This document shows, one piece after another, positions 14,090-25,824 of a DNA stretch of 64,000 nucleotides. Location of the stretch: positions 14,863,252 through 14,927,251 of the forward strand of contig OZ023265.1 of assembly GCA_964006375.1 (NCBI GenBank). The letters run 5' to 3'. The stretch comes from Tillus elongatus. Lineage: Eukaryota; Arthropoda; Insecta; Coleoptera; Cleridae. The notes below the pieces were generated by a model, which worked only from the letters and a program-made list of their open reading frames with translations, searched no databases and was not told the origin of the DNA. Each line of letters starts with the position of its first letter. Position 1 is the stretch's first letter. A program made the translations under genes and the position numbers.

Positions 14090-14600
14090 AGAAATTGTGA
14101 AACACGAAATTCAAATAATACATTCTAGGCGTGAATACGCGAATGTTTGTGAAACCAAACAAAGAAAGCAGAAGAGGATACCTTTAAATTTCACTTATGC
14201 AAGTCTGCTGCTAACATTCTACTGAATAAATTAAATAACACTGTCTTCAAGTCATTTATGGAAAAATATTGTAAACAGTCTATACCAGATGAAGGTACTT
14301 TGAGAAAAAGTATGGTTGAAGAATGCTATTGAGAAATTTTTCAGAAGTAAAAAGTCCTATAAAAAATTATTTTTGTTACGTTGTAGTAGATGACACTCAA
14401 GGTGTTTGTGGTAGATATATTGCTAATTTAATGACAGGCACCTTAACTGAAATTTCTTCATCTAGACCTTATTTAATTGCAGTCAAAGAATTAGAAAAAA
14501 CAAATAATATTACTATAACAAGATTTATTCAAGAGGGTCTGTTAAACGTGATTTAACCAAATGTTGTACCAGTTGATGAAGTTTTGTTACTGCTTACCGA
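14090..14600 (+). pseudogene. hAT (CGBP1-like) transposase fragment, copy 1
   Basis: Two frames joined by a frameshift near 14330. The first gives LNNTVFKSFMEKYCKQSIPD then EGTLRKSMVEECY. The second (14323-14556) gives NYFCYVVVDDTQGVCGRYIA, then LEKTNNITITRFIQEGL and, after an in-frame stop at about 14554, VDEVLLLLTDA. The order (FMEKY...IPDE.TLRK, then VDDT...GRYIAN, then LLLTDA) matches the CGBP1-like hAT transposase core, where the D in VDDT is the likely first catalytic aspartate. The catalytic tail and dimerisation domain are absent. Copy 2 (14.67-15.2 kb) is a direct repeat of this block. Confidence 0.65.
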
Positions 14601-14602
14601 TG

Positions 14603-14603
<1 letters not shown>

Positions 14604-14669
<66 letters not shown>
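14604..14669. repeat. (TA)n microsatellite between hAT copies
   Basis: About 66 bp of alternating AT, directly after the codon for the final Ala of LLLTDA and directly before the restart of the duplicated block (CCTCTGCATCAAAG). Confidence 0.95.
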
Positions 14670-14672
<3 letters not shown>

Positions 14673-15198
14673 CTGCATCAAAGAAATTGTAAAAAACGAA
14701 ATTCAAATAATACAGCCCAAGCATCAATACGCGAATGTTTGTGAAACCAAACAAAGAAAGCAGAAGAGGATACCTTAAAATTTGACTTATGCAAGACAAT
14801 GGCTGCTTCTAACATTCCACTGAATGAATTAAATAACACTGTCTTCAAGTCATTGATGGAAAAATGTTGTAAACAGTCTATACCAGATGAAAGTACTTTG
14901 AGAAAAAGTATGGTTGAATAATGCTATTGAGAAATTTTTCAGAAGCAAAAAGTCTTATAAAAAATAATTTTTGTTACGTTGCAGTAGATGAAACTCAAGG
15001 TGTTTGTGGTAGATATATTGCTAATTTAATGATAGGCACCCTAACTTAAATCTTCATCTAGACCTTATTTAATTGCAGTCAAAGAATTAGAAAAAACAAA
15101 TAATATTACGATAACAAGATTTATTCAAGAGGGTCTGTCAAACGTGATTTTACCAAATGCTGTACCAGTTGATGAAGTTTTGTTACTGCTTACCGATG

Positions 15199-15199
<1 letters not shown>
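14670..15199 (+). pseudogene. hAT (CGBP1-like) transposase fragment, copy 2 (tandem duplicate)
   Basis: Starts at CCTCTGCATCAAAG exactly as copy 1 does at about 14090 and runs through the same text to TTACCGATGCT before another (TA)n. Copies differ by scattered substitutions and small indels (for example GTAGATGAAACTCAAGG against GTAGATGACACTCAAGG). Frameshifts at about 14935 and 15050 make it non-coding. The repeat length of about 577 bp includes the TA tract, so the tract was either part of the duplicated unit or the crossover point. Confidence 0.7.

Positions 15200-15268
<69 letters not shown>
15200..15268. repeat. (TA)n microsatellite joining hAT and family H
   Basis: About 69 bp of alternating AT. 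Left side is the end of hAT copy 2; right side is family H in minus orientation, so the tract marks a junction of two unrelated repeats. Confidence 0.95.
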
Positions 15269-15270
<2 letters not shown>

Positions 15271-15712
15271 AGCCGCTAACTCAAAAAATAACTAACCGAT
15301 TTCAATGAAACTTAGCAAGTGTCTTTCTTTTATTAATCGCTTGGATGAGTTCGTTATCCAAGAAAATCGAACAAGGTTTTCCGGGAAAATTTTGAATTTT
15401 CTTCACAAAAAAAACTTTGTCTCCGTAAATTACAAATCTATTTTAATGACATTCGGCGCGTATATAGCCTCGGAAAAGACCTTACTACATACCAAAACTC
15501 AACTTTCCAAGTTTATACGAAATCAAGTTATTTAAATTTTGAGTTTTCTTTCTAAAGAAATTGTTTCTCCAAAAATTACAAAGCTATTTCAATGAAATTT
15601 GGTGGATATGTTTCCTTGAGAAAGGCCTTCAACTGTCTGAGTTTCTAGAAAATTGAGTTATTCAAATTTGAAGGATTTGAAAAAAATTCACTACTATAAC
15701 GCACTTACTACA
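15269..15712 (-). repeat. Family-H repeat, 5' half, minus orientation
   Basis: From the TA tract it reads CTAACTCAAAAAATAACTAA, two internal units, then TTCACTACTATAACGCACTTA at the 5' end (about 15688-15709). The 3' hairpin half is missing. The 76-codon frame at 15305 lies inside it and is a chance opening. Confidence 0.55.
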
Positions 15713-15719
15713 TGAAACA

Positions 15720-16245
15720 TTAACTCAGTCTTATATTAATTGCACATATTGAACGTTTATAATGTTTGATTTACAGGAATATGAACAAAATTTCATTACG
15801 AACGAAACCGTTGTAGTTGCACGTTCAACGTATAATCACGGAAAAACTCTTTAAGCGGTAAATTGAACCAAATAGATTCCAATTTCAGAATGACTGATCC
15901 AATTCCGGATACATTGTGTTTGAAAATAAATCTCTGACAGTCCAATGAGAACGCATTCGGTGCAAAATATACAACGTATCGAAAGCTTGCATACAAACAC
16001 AGGTTTAAAGCTTACCTTAATTTGAACTTGATGCAGCACAAACACTTCGATTTTGACTATCTACGTGGAAGTAGGTCTGAAAAAAAGCATAATGATAGTA
16101 TTGATTAATTTTGTAACAGCAATTAGACTATGTTATACAACTTTTAGCTGACATACGACTAAAACAAGCCAGGGGTGCTATACGGCGTATCTATCATCTA
16201 GATTTTTTTTACACCTAAAACCGGTCAGTTTAGAATTTGTTGTTT
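15720..16245. other. Unassigned DNA before the satellite
   Basis: Nothing recognisable. Two overlapping minus-strand frames of 64-66 codons (15796-16045) have no family resemblance. Confidence 0.5.
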
Positions 16246-16249
16246 GTTG

Positions 16250-19200
16250 TTGTACTGTTTATACAGCTGATATTTCCATCATTCTAAGGCATTGTCAAAC
16301 TCATCCGATGACTTTCAGATATACTGTCATTTTACCTAGGAAATAATTTTACTGGCATGCAATCAATTTTTCAAACAGCCTTACTATTTATACATCTGAT
16401 ACTCCTATCCTTCTAAAGCATATCAAACTCATCAGTATTTCGACAACTTTCAGATCTACTATCATTTTGCCTAGGAAAGAATTTTACTGGCATGCAATGA
16501 ATTTCTTAGAAAAACGGCCTTACTGTTTACAGCTGATATTCCTATCGTTCTGAAGCATTGGCAAACTCATGAGTATTACGATGATTTTCAGATATACTGT
16601 CATTTTGCCTAGGAAAGAAGTTTACTGGCATGCAATCAATTTCTTAGAAAAACGGCCTTACTGTTTACAGCTGATATTCCTATCGTTCTAAGGCATTGTC
16701 AAACTCATCAGTATTCCGATGACTTTCAGATATACTGTCATTTTACCTAGGAAATAATTTTACTGGCATGCAATCAATTTCTTAGAAAAACGGCCTTACT
16801 GTTTACAGCTGATATTCCTATCGTTCTAAGGCATTGTCAAACTCATCAGTATTCCGATGACTTTCAGATATACTGTCATTTTACCTAGGAAATAATTTTA
16901 CTGGCATGCAATCAATTTCTTAGAAAAACGGCCTTACTGTTTACAGCTGATATTCCTATCGTTCTAAGGCATTGTCAAACTCATCAGTATTCCGATGACT
17001 TTCAGATGTACTGTCGTTTTTTCCTAGGAAAGAATTTTACTGGCATGCAATCAATTTCTTAGGGAAACAGCCTTACTATTTATACAGCTGATAGTCCTAT
17101 CCTTCTAAAGCATTGTCAAACTCATCAGTATTTCGACGACTTTCAGATCGACTATAATTTTGCCTAGGAAAGAATTTTACTGGCATGCAATAAATTTCTC
17201 AAGAAAACGGCCTTACTGTTTACAGCTGATATTCCTATCGTTCTAAAGCATTGTAAAACTCAGATATACTATCATTTTGCCTAGGAAATAATTTTACTGG
17301 CATGCAATCAATTTCTTAGAAAAACGGCCTTACTGTTTACAGCTGATATTCCTATCGTTCTGAAACATTGTTAAACTCATCAGTATTTCGATGACTTTCA
17401 GATATACTGTCATTTTACCTAGGAAATAATTTTACTGGCATGCAATCAATTTCTTAGAAAAACGGCCTTACTGTTTACAGCTGATATTTCTATCGTTCTG
17501 AACCATTGGCAAACTCATCAGCATTACGATGACTTTTAGATATACTGTCATTTTACTTAGGAAAGCATTTTACTAGCATGCAATCAATTTCTTAGGCCTT
17601 ATTTATACAGCTGATATTCCTATGGTTCTGAAGCATTGTCAACCTCATCAGTATTACGATAATTTTCAGTTATATTATTTATACAGCTGACATTCCTATG
17701 GTTCTGGCCTAGGAAAGTATCTTACTGGCATGCAATCAATTTCTTAGTGAAACGGTCTTACTGTTTACAGCTGATACCCCTATCGTTCTGAAGCATTGTC
17801 AAAGTCATCAGTATTACGATGATTTTCAGTTATATTATTTATACAGCTGATATTCCTATGGTTCTGGCCTAGGAAAGTATTTTACTGGCATGCAATCAAT
17901 TTCTTAGAAAAACGGTCTTACTGTTTACAGCTGATATTCCTATCGTTCTGAAGCATTGTCAAAGTCATCAGTATTACGATGATTTTCAGATGTACTGTCA
18001 TTTTGTCTAGGAAAGAATTTTACTGGCATGCAATCAATTTCTCAGAAAAACGTCCGTACTGTTTACAGCTGATATTCCTATCGTTCTGAAGCATTGTCAA
18101 ACTCATCAGTATTTCGATGACTTACAGATATATTGTCACTTTACCTAGGAAAGAATTTTACTGGCATGCAATCAATTTCTTAGAAAAACGGCCGTACTGT
18201 TTACAGCTGATATTCCTATCGTTCTGAAGCATTGTTAAACTCATCAGTATTACGATGATTTTCAGATATACTGTCATTTTGCCTAGGAAAGAATTTTACT
18301 GGCATGGAATCAATTATTAAGGGAAACTGCCTTACTATTTATACAGCTGATATTCCTATGGTTCTGAAGCATTGTCAAGCTTATCAGTATTACGATGATT
18401 TTCAGATATACTGTCATTTTGCCTAGGAAATAATTTTAGTGGCATGTAATCAATTTCTTAGAAAAACGGCCTTACTATTTACAGCTGATATTTCTATGGT
18501 TCTAAAGCATTGTCAAGCTCATCAGTATTCCGATGACTTTAAGATATACTGTCGTTTTACCTAGGAAATAATTTTACTGGCATGCAATCAATTTCTTGGG
18601 GAAACGGCCTTACTGTTTACAGCTGATATTCATATTGTTCTGAAGCATTGTCAAACTCATCAGTATTACGATGATTTTCAGATATACTGTCATTTTGCCT
18701 AGGAAAGAATTTTACTGGCATGCAATCAATTTCTTAGAAAAATGGCCTTACTGTTTACAGCTGATATTCCTATCGTTCTGAAGCATTGGCAAACTCATCA
18801 GTGTTTCGATGACTTTAAGATATACTGTTATTTTACCTAGAAAAGAATTTTAGTGGCATGCAATCAGTTTCTTAGAAAAACGGCTTTACTGTTTACAGCT
18901 GATATTCCTATCGTTCTGAAGCATTGTCAAACTCATGAGTATTACGATGATTTTCAGATATACTGTCATTTTACCTAGAAAAGAATTTTACTGGCATGCA
19001 ATCAATTTCTTAGAAAAACGGCCTTACTGTTTACAGCTGATATTCCTATCGTTCTGAAGCATTGTCAAACTCATCAGTATTACGATGATTTTCAGATATA
19101 CTGTCATTTTGCCTAGGAAAGAATTTTACTAGCATGCAATCAATTTCTTGGGGAAACGGCCTTACTGTTTACAGCTGATATTCCTATCGTTCTGAAGCAT

Positions 19201-22200
19201 TGTTAAACTCATCAGTATTCCGATGACTTTTAGATATACTGTCATTTTACATAGGAAATAATTTTACTGGCACGCAGTCAATTTTTTAGGCCTTACTATT
19301 TATAAAGCTGATATTCCTATGGCTCTGAAGCATTGTCAAACTCATCAATATTACAATGATTTTCAGATATACTGTCATTTTTCCTAGGAAATAATTTTAG
19401 GGGCATGGAATCAACTTCTTAGAAAAACGGCCTTACTGTTTATAGCTGATATTCCTATCGTTCTGAAGCATTGGCAAACTCATCAGTATTCCAATGACTT
19501 TCAGATATGCTGTCATTTTACCTAGGAAAGAATTTTACTGGCATGCAATCAATTTTTTAGGCCTTACTATTTATAAAGCTGATATTCCTATGTCATGTCA
19601 AACTCATGAGTATTCCGATGACTTTCAGATATACTGTCATTTTGCCTAGGAAAGAATTTTACTGGCATGCAATCAATTTCTTAGAAAAATGGCCTTACTG
19701 TTTACAGCTGATATTCCTATCGTTCTGAAGCATTGGCAAACTAATCAGTATTCCGATGACTTTTAGATGTACTGTCATTTTACATAGGAAATAATTTTAC
19801 TGGCACGCAGTCAATTTTTTAGGCCTTACTATTTATAAAGCTGATATTCCTATCGTTCTGAAGCATTGTCAAACTCATGAGTATTACGATGATTTTCAGA
19901 TATACTGTCATTTTGCCTAGGAAAGAATTTTACTAGCATGCAATGAATTTCTTAGAAAAACGGCCTTACAGCTGATATTCCTATCGTTCTGAAGCATTGG
20001 CAAACTAATCAGTATTCCGATGACTTTTAGATATACTGTCATTTTACATAGGAAATAATTTTACTGGCACGCAGTCAATTTTTTAGGCCTTACTATTTAT
20101 AAAGCTGATATTCCTATGGTTCTGAAGCATTGTCAAACTCATCAATATTACAATGATTTTCAGATATACTGTCATTTTTCCTAGGAAATAATTTTAGGGG
20201 CATGGAATCAACTTCTTAGAAAAACGTCCTTACTGTTTATAGCTGATATTCCTATCGTTCTGAAGCATTGGCAAACTCATCAGTATTCCGATGACTTTTA
20301 GATATACTGTCATTTTACCTAGGAAAGAATTTTCTTGGCATGCAGTCAATTTCTTAGGCCTTACTATTTATAAAGCTGATATTCCTATGGTTCTGAAGCA
20401 TTGTCAAACTCATCAATATTACAATGATTTTCAGATATACTGTCATTTTTCCTAGGAAATAATTTTAGGGGCATGCAATCAATTTCATAGAAAAACGGCC
20501 TTACTGTTTATAGCTGATATTCCTATCGTTCTGAAGCATTGTCAAACTCATGAGTATTACGATGATTTTCAGATATACTGTCATTTTGCCTAGGAAAGAA
20601 TTTTACTGGCATGCAATCAATTTCTTAGAAAAACGGCCTTACTGTTTACAGCTGATATTCCTATCGTTCTGAAGCATTGTCAAACTCATGAGTATTACGA
20701 TGATTTTCAGATATACTGTCATTTTGCCTAGGAAAGAATTTTACTGGCATGCAATCAATTTCTTAGAAAAACGGCCTTACAGCTGATATTCCTATCGTTC
20801 TGAAGCATTGGCAAACTAATCAGTATTCCGATGACTTTTAGATATACTGTCATTTTACATAGGAAATAATTTTACTGGCACGCAGTCAATTTTTTAGGCT
20901 TTACTATTTATAAAGCTGATATTCCTATGGTTCTGAAACATTGTCAAACTCATCAATATTACAATGATTTTCAGATATACTGTCATTTTTCCTAGGAAAT
21001 AATTTTAGGGGCATGGAATCAACTTCTTAGAAAAACGGCCTTACTGTTTATAGCTGATATTCCTATCGTTCTGAAGCATTGGCAAACTAATCAGTATTCC
21101 GATGACTTTCAGATATACTGTTATTTTTATATAGGAAATAATTTTACTGGCACGCAGTCAATTTTTTAGGCCTTACTATTTATAAAGCTGATATTCCTAT
21201 GGTTCTGAAGCATTGTGAAACTCATCAATCTTACAATGATTTTCAGATATACTGTCATTTTTCCTAGGAAATAATTTTAGGGGCATGGAATCAACTTCTT
21301 AGAAAAACGGCCTTACTGTTTATAGCTGATATTCCTATCGTTCTGAAGCATTGGCAAACTAATCAGTATTCCGATGACTTTCAGATATACTGTTATTTTT
21401 ATATAGGAAATAATTTTACTGGCACGCAGTCAATTTTTTAGGCCTTACTATTTATAAAGCTGATATTCCTATGGTTCTGAAGCATTGTGAAACTCATCAA
21501 TCTTACAATGATTTTCAGATATACTGTCATTTTTCCTAGGAAATAATTTTAGGGGCATGCAATCAATTTCATAGAAAAACGGCCTTACTGTTTATAGCTG
21601 ATATTCCTATCGTTCTGAAGCATTGGCAAACTAATCAGTATTCCGATGACTTTCAGATATACTGTCATTTTGCCTAGGAAAGAATTTTACTGGCATGCAA
21701 TCAATTTCTTAGAAAAACGGCCTTACAGCTGATATTCCTATCGTTCTGAAGCATTGGCAAACTAATCAGTATTCCGATGACTTTTAGATATACTGTCATT
21801 TTACATAGGAAATAATTTTACTGGCACGCAGTCAATTTTTTAGGCCTTACTATTTATAAAGCTGATATTCCTATGGTTCTGAAGCATTGTCAAACTCATC
21901 AATATTACAATGATTTTCAGATATACTGTCATTTTTCCTAGGAAATAATTTTAGGGGCATGAAATCAACTTCTTAGAAAAACGGCCTTACTGTTTATAGC
22001 TGATATTCCTATCGTTCTGAAGCATTGGCAAACTAATCAGTATTCCGATGACTTTCAGATATACTGTTATTTTTATATAGGAAATAATTTTACTGGCACG
22101 CAGTCAATTTTTTAGGCCTTACTATTTATAAAGCTGATATTCCTATGGTTCTGAAGCATTGTGAAACTCATCAATCTTACAATGATTTTCAGATATACTG

Positions 22201-22798
22201 TCATTTTTCTAGGAAATAATTTTAGGGGCATGGAATCAACTTCTTAGAAAAACGGCCTTACTGTTTATAGCTGATATTCATATCGTTCTGAAGCATTGGC
22301 AAACTAATCAGTATTCCGATGACTTTCAGATATACTGTTATTTTTATATAGGAAATAATTTTACTGGCACGCAGTCAATTTTTTAGGCCTTACTATTTAT
22401 AAAGCTGATATTCCTATGGTTCTGAAGCATTGTGAAACTCATCAATCTTACAATGATTTTCAGATATACTGTCATTTTTCCTAGGAAATAATTTTAGGGG
22501 CATGCAATCAATTTCATAGAAAAACGGCCTTACTGTTTATAGCTGTTATTCCTATCGTTCTGAAGCATTGTCAAACTCATCAGTATTCCAATGACTTTCA
22601 GATATACTGTCATCTTGCCTAGGAAAGAATTTTACTGGCATGCAATCAATTTCTTAGAAAAACGGCCTTACAGCTGATATTCCTATCGTTCTGAAGCATT
22701 GGCAAACTAATCAGTATTCCGATGACTTTTAGATATACTGTCATTTTACATAGGAAATAATTTTACTGGCACGCAGTCAATTTTTTAGGCCTTACTAT
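16250..22798. repeat. 138-bp satellite array, left block
   Basis: About 47 head-to-tail monomers. The canonical unit contains CAGCTGATATTCCTATCGTT, CATTGTCAAACTCATCAGTA, CAGATATACTGTCATTTT, CCTAGGAAAGAATTTTACTG and GGCATGCAATCAATTTCTTA. Exact 138-bp spacing of GGCCTTACTG is seen at 16654, 16792 and 16930. Leftmost units are degenerate, as expected at an array edge. From about 20 kb a dimeric higher-order unit of 272 bp takes over (spacing 21037 to 21309 to 21581), alternating a 138-bp and a 134-bp type; the second type has TTTATAAAGCTG, CTATGGTTCTG and GGGGCATGGAATC. Several shortened units and a local rearrangement at 17.64-17.88 kb are visible. The array is cut at 22798 by a Penelope insertion. 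Confidence 0.95.
22785..22798. other. Target site duplication, left copy
   Basis: TTAGGCCTTACTAT recurs at 26494-26507. After removal of the intervening DNA the satellite reads continuously, so this is the duplicated target of the Penelope insertion (12-14 bp, depending on shared edge bases). Confidence 0.8.
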
Positions 22799-22885
22799 TA
22801 TGTACTATGTGAAAACTGGAACCTGTGATGAGCACTAATAAGTACACTTGGAGAACACCCAAATCACCACAACACATATTTCAGA

Positions 22886-22925
22886 GACCTTACGATCGTT
22901 TCGTAGACAAAGTCTACATCTTCAG
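22886..22925 (-). ncRNA. Hammerhead-like motif in left Penelope arm
   Basis: On the minus strand: CTGAAGA (the CUGANGA box), a stem GTAGAC/GTCTAC with a TTT loop, GAAAC (the GAAA box), then a short gap and GGTC as a possible cleavage triplet. One extra U sits between box 1 and stem II, and I cannot find a local stem I, so activity is uncertain. Hammerheads in Penelope terminal repeats are known; this fits that placement. It lies about 50-90 bp inside the arm's outer edge. Confidence 0.5.
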
Positions 22926-23507
22926 AGGAAGAAAAATTCTAACATAAAAAAACTAGAACCCGTATATTTATATCGCGTCAAAGTAAACGAGCTAGTCCGA
23001 AGTAAAGTTGTCGTCTAACAACGATCATTTGTTTATTGCGACAGTGAAACAGGTCGGAGACCTGCTTTAATCTTTTGGTCGACAAATTTATGACCCTTAT
23101 CTAATATAGGTATTACAAGGACCGGAGTTCTTTAAAGAAACAGCACGTTTCTTTTCGATCTAGAATTTACTATGTGGATATTAGTTCATGCCGACAAAGA
23201 CATCTGGTGCGATAACAAACCGTAAACTCAACTCATCTCTTTTAAAAATAGAAAACTAAAACCCAGATGTCTGTCTCACCGTGTTAACTTTAACAAAGGA
23301 AAATAGTTCAACTAAAATACTACATACAAACTATATTTATATTGATTTTAATTCTACGTGAAAATATTTATCTTGACTACATATATACAACAACCGAAAC
23401 CGGTATTTAAATCAAGAAAAAACATACTAATTAGTATATGTATAAACCGGTCGAGTTATTGGCAATAATTTATTGTTCTACCAGACAAATTAGGAGTACT
23501 TAAGCGG

Positions 23508-24692
23508 TCAAATGCAAAGAGAGAACAAAGAGCTAGAAATTACAGGTGCCGCACGATTTAATGAAGTTTTGTTCTTAATAGACCTTAATATAAAAATACT
23601 TTCTAATGAATCAAGCATAGTTTGATGTCTGACATTTTTGACAAGTTTCAAATTTTCTTTGTCAATGTGGTGGTTATTATCCCATATATGTTGTGCCACA
23701 CATGATTTGTCCACCGTACCATATCGTAACTGTGAGAGATGTTCACGAAATCTGGTGGCTATGTTTCTTCTAGTTTGGCCCACGTATTTAAGATCACAAT
23801 CTTTGCAACTAATCTCATAAATTCCAGACATTTCCGTGACTTGGTCTTTGTCTTTCGTATTACCCAACAAATTTTTTAAATTACTTTTCGTCGAAAACGT
23901 CAAATGTAAATCGGCTTTCTTAAAAATACATTCCAAACCCTTTGTGATTCGTGGTTCATAAGGTAAGCACACAAATTTTTTCTCGATTTTATCATTCTTA
24001 AATGTCGTACATTCAGATATCAACTTCTTTGTTCTGTGTTTGTTAACTAATTTGTCTATTAAACCATCCGAGTAACCGTTATATCTCGCCACATTTTTTA
24101 TGTATTTTAATTCTGTATTAAATCTATTTTTACTCAACGGAAATTTGATCAATCTATTTACTAAGAAATTTAAACTAGCCGTTTTTTGTGCAAACGCATG
24201 ATGTGAGTCATTAGGAATATAACTAATAGTAGCCGTTTCCTTCCTATAGACATCAAATTCAAGCGAGCATTTATTTTTGATAACTAGTACATCTAGGAAC
24301 GAAAGTTTATTGTTGTTTTCTATTTCGTGGGTAAATTTTATTGAATCAAATTGACTATTTAGTTTTTCAGTAAATTCTTCTACCTTACATGTATTTGTGT
24401 CAAACACTGCAAAAATATCATCGACATAACGAAACCAAACTCTAGGGAAATATCCACTTTTATTTTTTAAATCCGTCTCAAATCTGCTCATAAACAAATC
24501 TGCAATAAAAGGCGATAATGGATTGCCCATAGCTGTGCCTTCAGTTTGTTCAAAGAACTCATTGTTAAATTGGAAAATATTTTGTTTTATACAAAGGCTA
24601 GTTAGAGTTAAATATTCTTTGCAGACGTCTTGACTTATATTGTTCAATTTTAATAATTCTTCCAAATTGGAAGAATTATTAAAATTGAACAA
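23508..24692 (-). CDS. Penelope-like RT + GIY-YIG endonuclease, 5'-truncated (left arm)
   Basis: 394 codons, intact to the stop. RT motif B (EGTAMGNPLSPFIADLFM, residues 51-68) and motif C (RYVDD, 88-92) are present, then SFLDVLVIKN (131-140) and the HHAFAQK block (164-170). The C-terminal GIY-YIG nuclease spans about 289-345 with GIYEISCKDCDLKYVGQT, the arginine in RFREH and a downstream HIWDNNHH. Full Penelope proteins are roughly twice as long: the N-terminal part, including RT motif A and its catalytic aspartate, is lost at the palindrome centre. The apparent start is a TTG within the truncated frame, not a genuine initiator. The nuclease half looks intact; the RT cannot work. Residue 9 is Asn here and Lys in the other arm only because the frame crosses the palindrome centre. 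Confidence 0.85.
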   Translation of the reverse strand: MFNFNNSSNLEELLKLNNISQDVCKEYLTLTSLCIKQNIFQFNNEFFEQTEGTAMGNPLSPFIADLFMSRFETDLKNKSGYFPRVWFRYVDDIFAVFDTNTCKVEEFTEKLNSQFDSIKFTHEIENNNKLSFLDVLVIKNKCSLEFDVYRKETATISYIPNDSHHAFAQKTASLNFLVNRLIKFPLSKNRFNTELKYIKNVARYNGYSDGLIDKLVNKHRTKKLISECTTFKNDKIEKKFVCLPYEPRITKGLECIFKKADLHLTFSTKSNLKNLLGNTKDKDQVTEMSGIYEISCKDCDLKYVGQTRRNIATRFREHLSQLRYGTVDKSCVAQHIWDNNHHIDKENLKLVKNVRHQTMLDSLESIFILRSIKNKTSLNRAAPVISSSLFSLCI

Positions 24693-25824
24693 TATAAGTC
24701 AAGACGTCTGCAAAGAATATTTAACTCTAACTAGCCTTTGTATAAAACAAAATATTTTCCAATTTAACAATGAGTTCTTTGAACAAACTGAAGGCACAGC
24801 TATGGGCAATCCATTATCGCCTTTTATTGCAGATTTGTTTATGAGCAGATTTGAGACGGATTTAAAAAATAAAAGTGGATATTTCCCTAGAGTTTGGTTT
24901 CGTTATGTCGATGATATTTTTGCAGTGTTTGACACAAATACATGTAAGGTAGAAGAATTTACTGAAAAACTAAATAGTCAATTTGATTCAATAAAATTTA
25001 CCCACGAAATAGAAAACAACAATAAACTTTCGTTCCTAGATGTACTAGTTATCAAAAATAAATGCTCGCTTGAATTTGATGTCTATAGGAAGGAAACGGC
25101 TACTATTAGTTATATTCCTAATGACTCACATCATGCGTTTGCACAAAAAACGGCTAGTTTAAATTTCTTAGTAAATAGATTGATCAAATTTCCGTTGAGT
25201 AAAAATAGATTTAATACAGAATTAAAATACATAAAAAATGTGGCGAGATATAACGGTTACTCGGATGGTTTAATAGACAAATTAGTTAACAAACACAGAA
25301 CAAAGAAGTTGATATCTGAATGTACGACATTTAAGAATGATAAAATCGAGAAAAAATTTGTGTGCTTACCTTATGAACCACGAATCACAAAGGGTTTGGA
25401 ATGTATTTTTAAGAAAGCCGATTTACATTTGACGTTTTCGACGAAAAGTAATTTAAAAAATTTGTTGGGTAATACGAAAGACAAAGACCAAGTCACGGAA
25501 ATGTCTGGAATTTATGAGATTAGTTGCAAAGATTGTGATCTTAAATACGTGGGCCAAACTAGAAGAAACATAGCCACCAGATTTCGTGAACATCTCTCAC
25601 AGTTACGATATGGTACGGTGGACAAATCATGTGTGGCACAACATATATGGGATAATAACCACCACATTGACAAAGAAAATTTGAAACTTGTCAAAAATGT
25701 CAGACATCAAACTATGCTTGATTCATTAGAAAGTATTTTTATATTAAGGTCTATTAAGAACAAAACTTCATTAAATCGTGCGGCACCTGTAATTTCTAGC
25801 TCTTTGTTCTCTCTTTGCATTTGA
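24640..25824 (+). CDS. Penelope-like RT + GIY-YIG endonuclease, 5'-truncated (right arm)
   Basis: Mirror copy of the left-arm frame and identical to it in 393 of 394 residues. The two frames overlap by 53 bases on opposite strands across the palindrome centre. Same domain order: RT motifs B and C, linker, GIY-YIG nuclease with the Cys-x2-Cys inside it (KDCDLKYVGQT preceded by SC). Because motif A is absent, reverse transcription by this product is not expected, but the nuclease domain (DNA nicking for target priming in this family) has no visible lesion. No promoter was recognised; transcription from either arm would give an RNA able to pair with the other arm. Confidence 0.85.
   Translation: MFNFNNSSKLEELLKLNNISQDVCKEYLTLTSLCIKQNIFQFNNEFFEQTEGTAMGNPLSPFIADLFMSRFETDLKNKSGYFPRVWFRYVDDIFAVFDTNTCKVEEFTEKLNSQFDSIKFTHEIENNNKLSFLDVLVIKNKCSLEFDVYRKETATISYIPNDSHHAFAQKTASLNFLVNRLIKFPLSKNRFNTELKYIKNVARYNGYSDGLIDKLVNKHRTKKLISECTTFKNDKIEKKFVCLPYEPRITKGLECIFKKADLHLTFSTKSNLKNLLGNTKDKDQVTEMSGIYEISCKDCDLKYVGQTRRNIATRFREHLSQLRYGTVDKSCVAQHIWDNNHHIDKENLKLVKNVRHQTMLDSLESIFILRSIKNKTSLNRAAPVISSSLFSLCI

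Larger units (their letters stand above)
12855..14603 (+). mobile_element. hAT-type transposon relic (CGBP1-like)
   Basis: The left edge CAGGGCTCGGA at 12855, followed by many GCATATTTT motifs to about 12965, is the kind of terminus seen on CGBP1-like hAT elements (from memory). About 650 bp further on comes the first coding block, then the main transposase block (separate entries). The right terminus is not present: the coding block ends abruptly at a (TA)n tract at 14604, where a second partial copy begins. No target duplication can be defined because the right end is lost. Confidence 0.55.

Noticed and set aside
16250..22798. CRISPR-like array
   Set aside because: The units are contiguous 138-bp satellite monomers with no repeat-spacer pattern, in a eukaryotic context.
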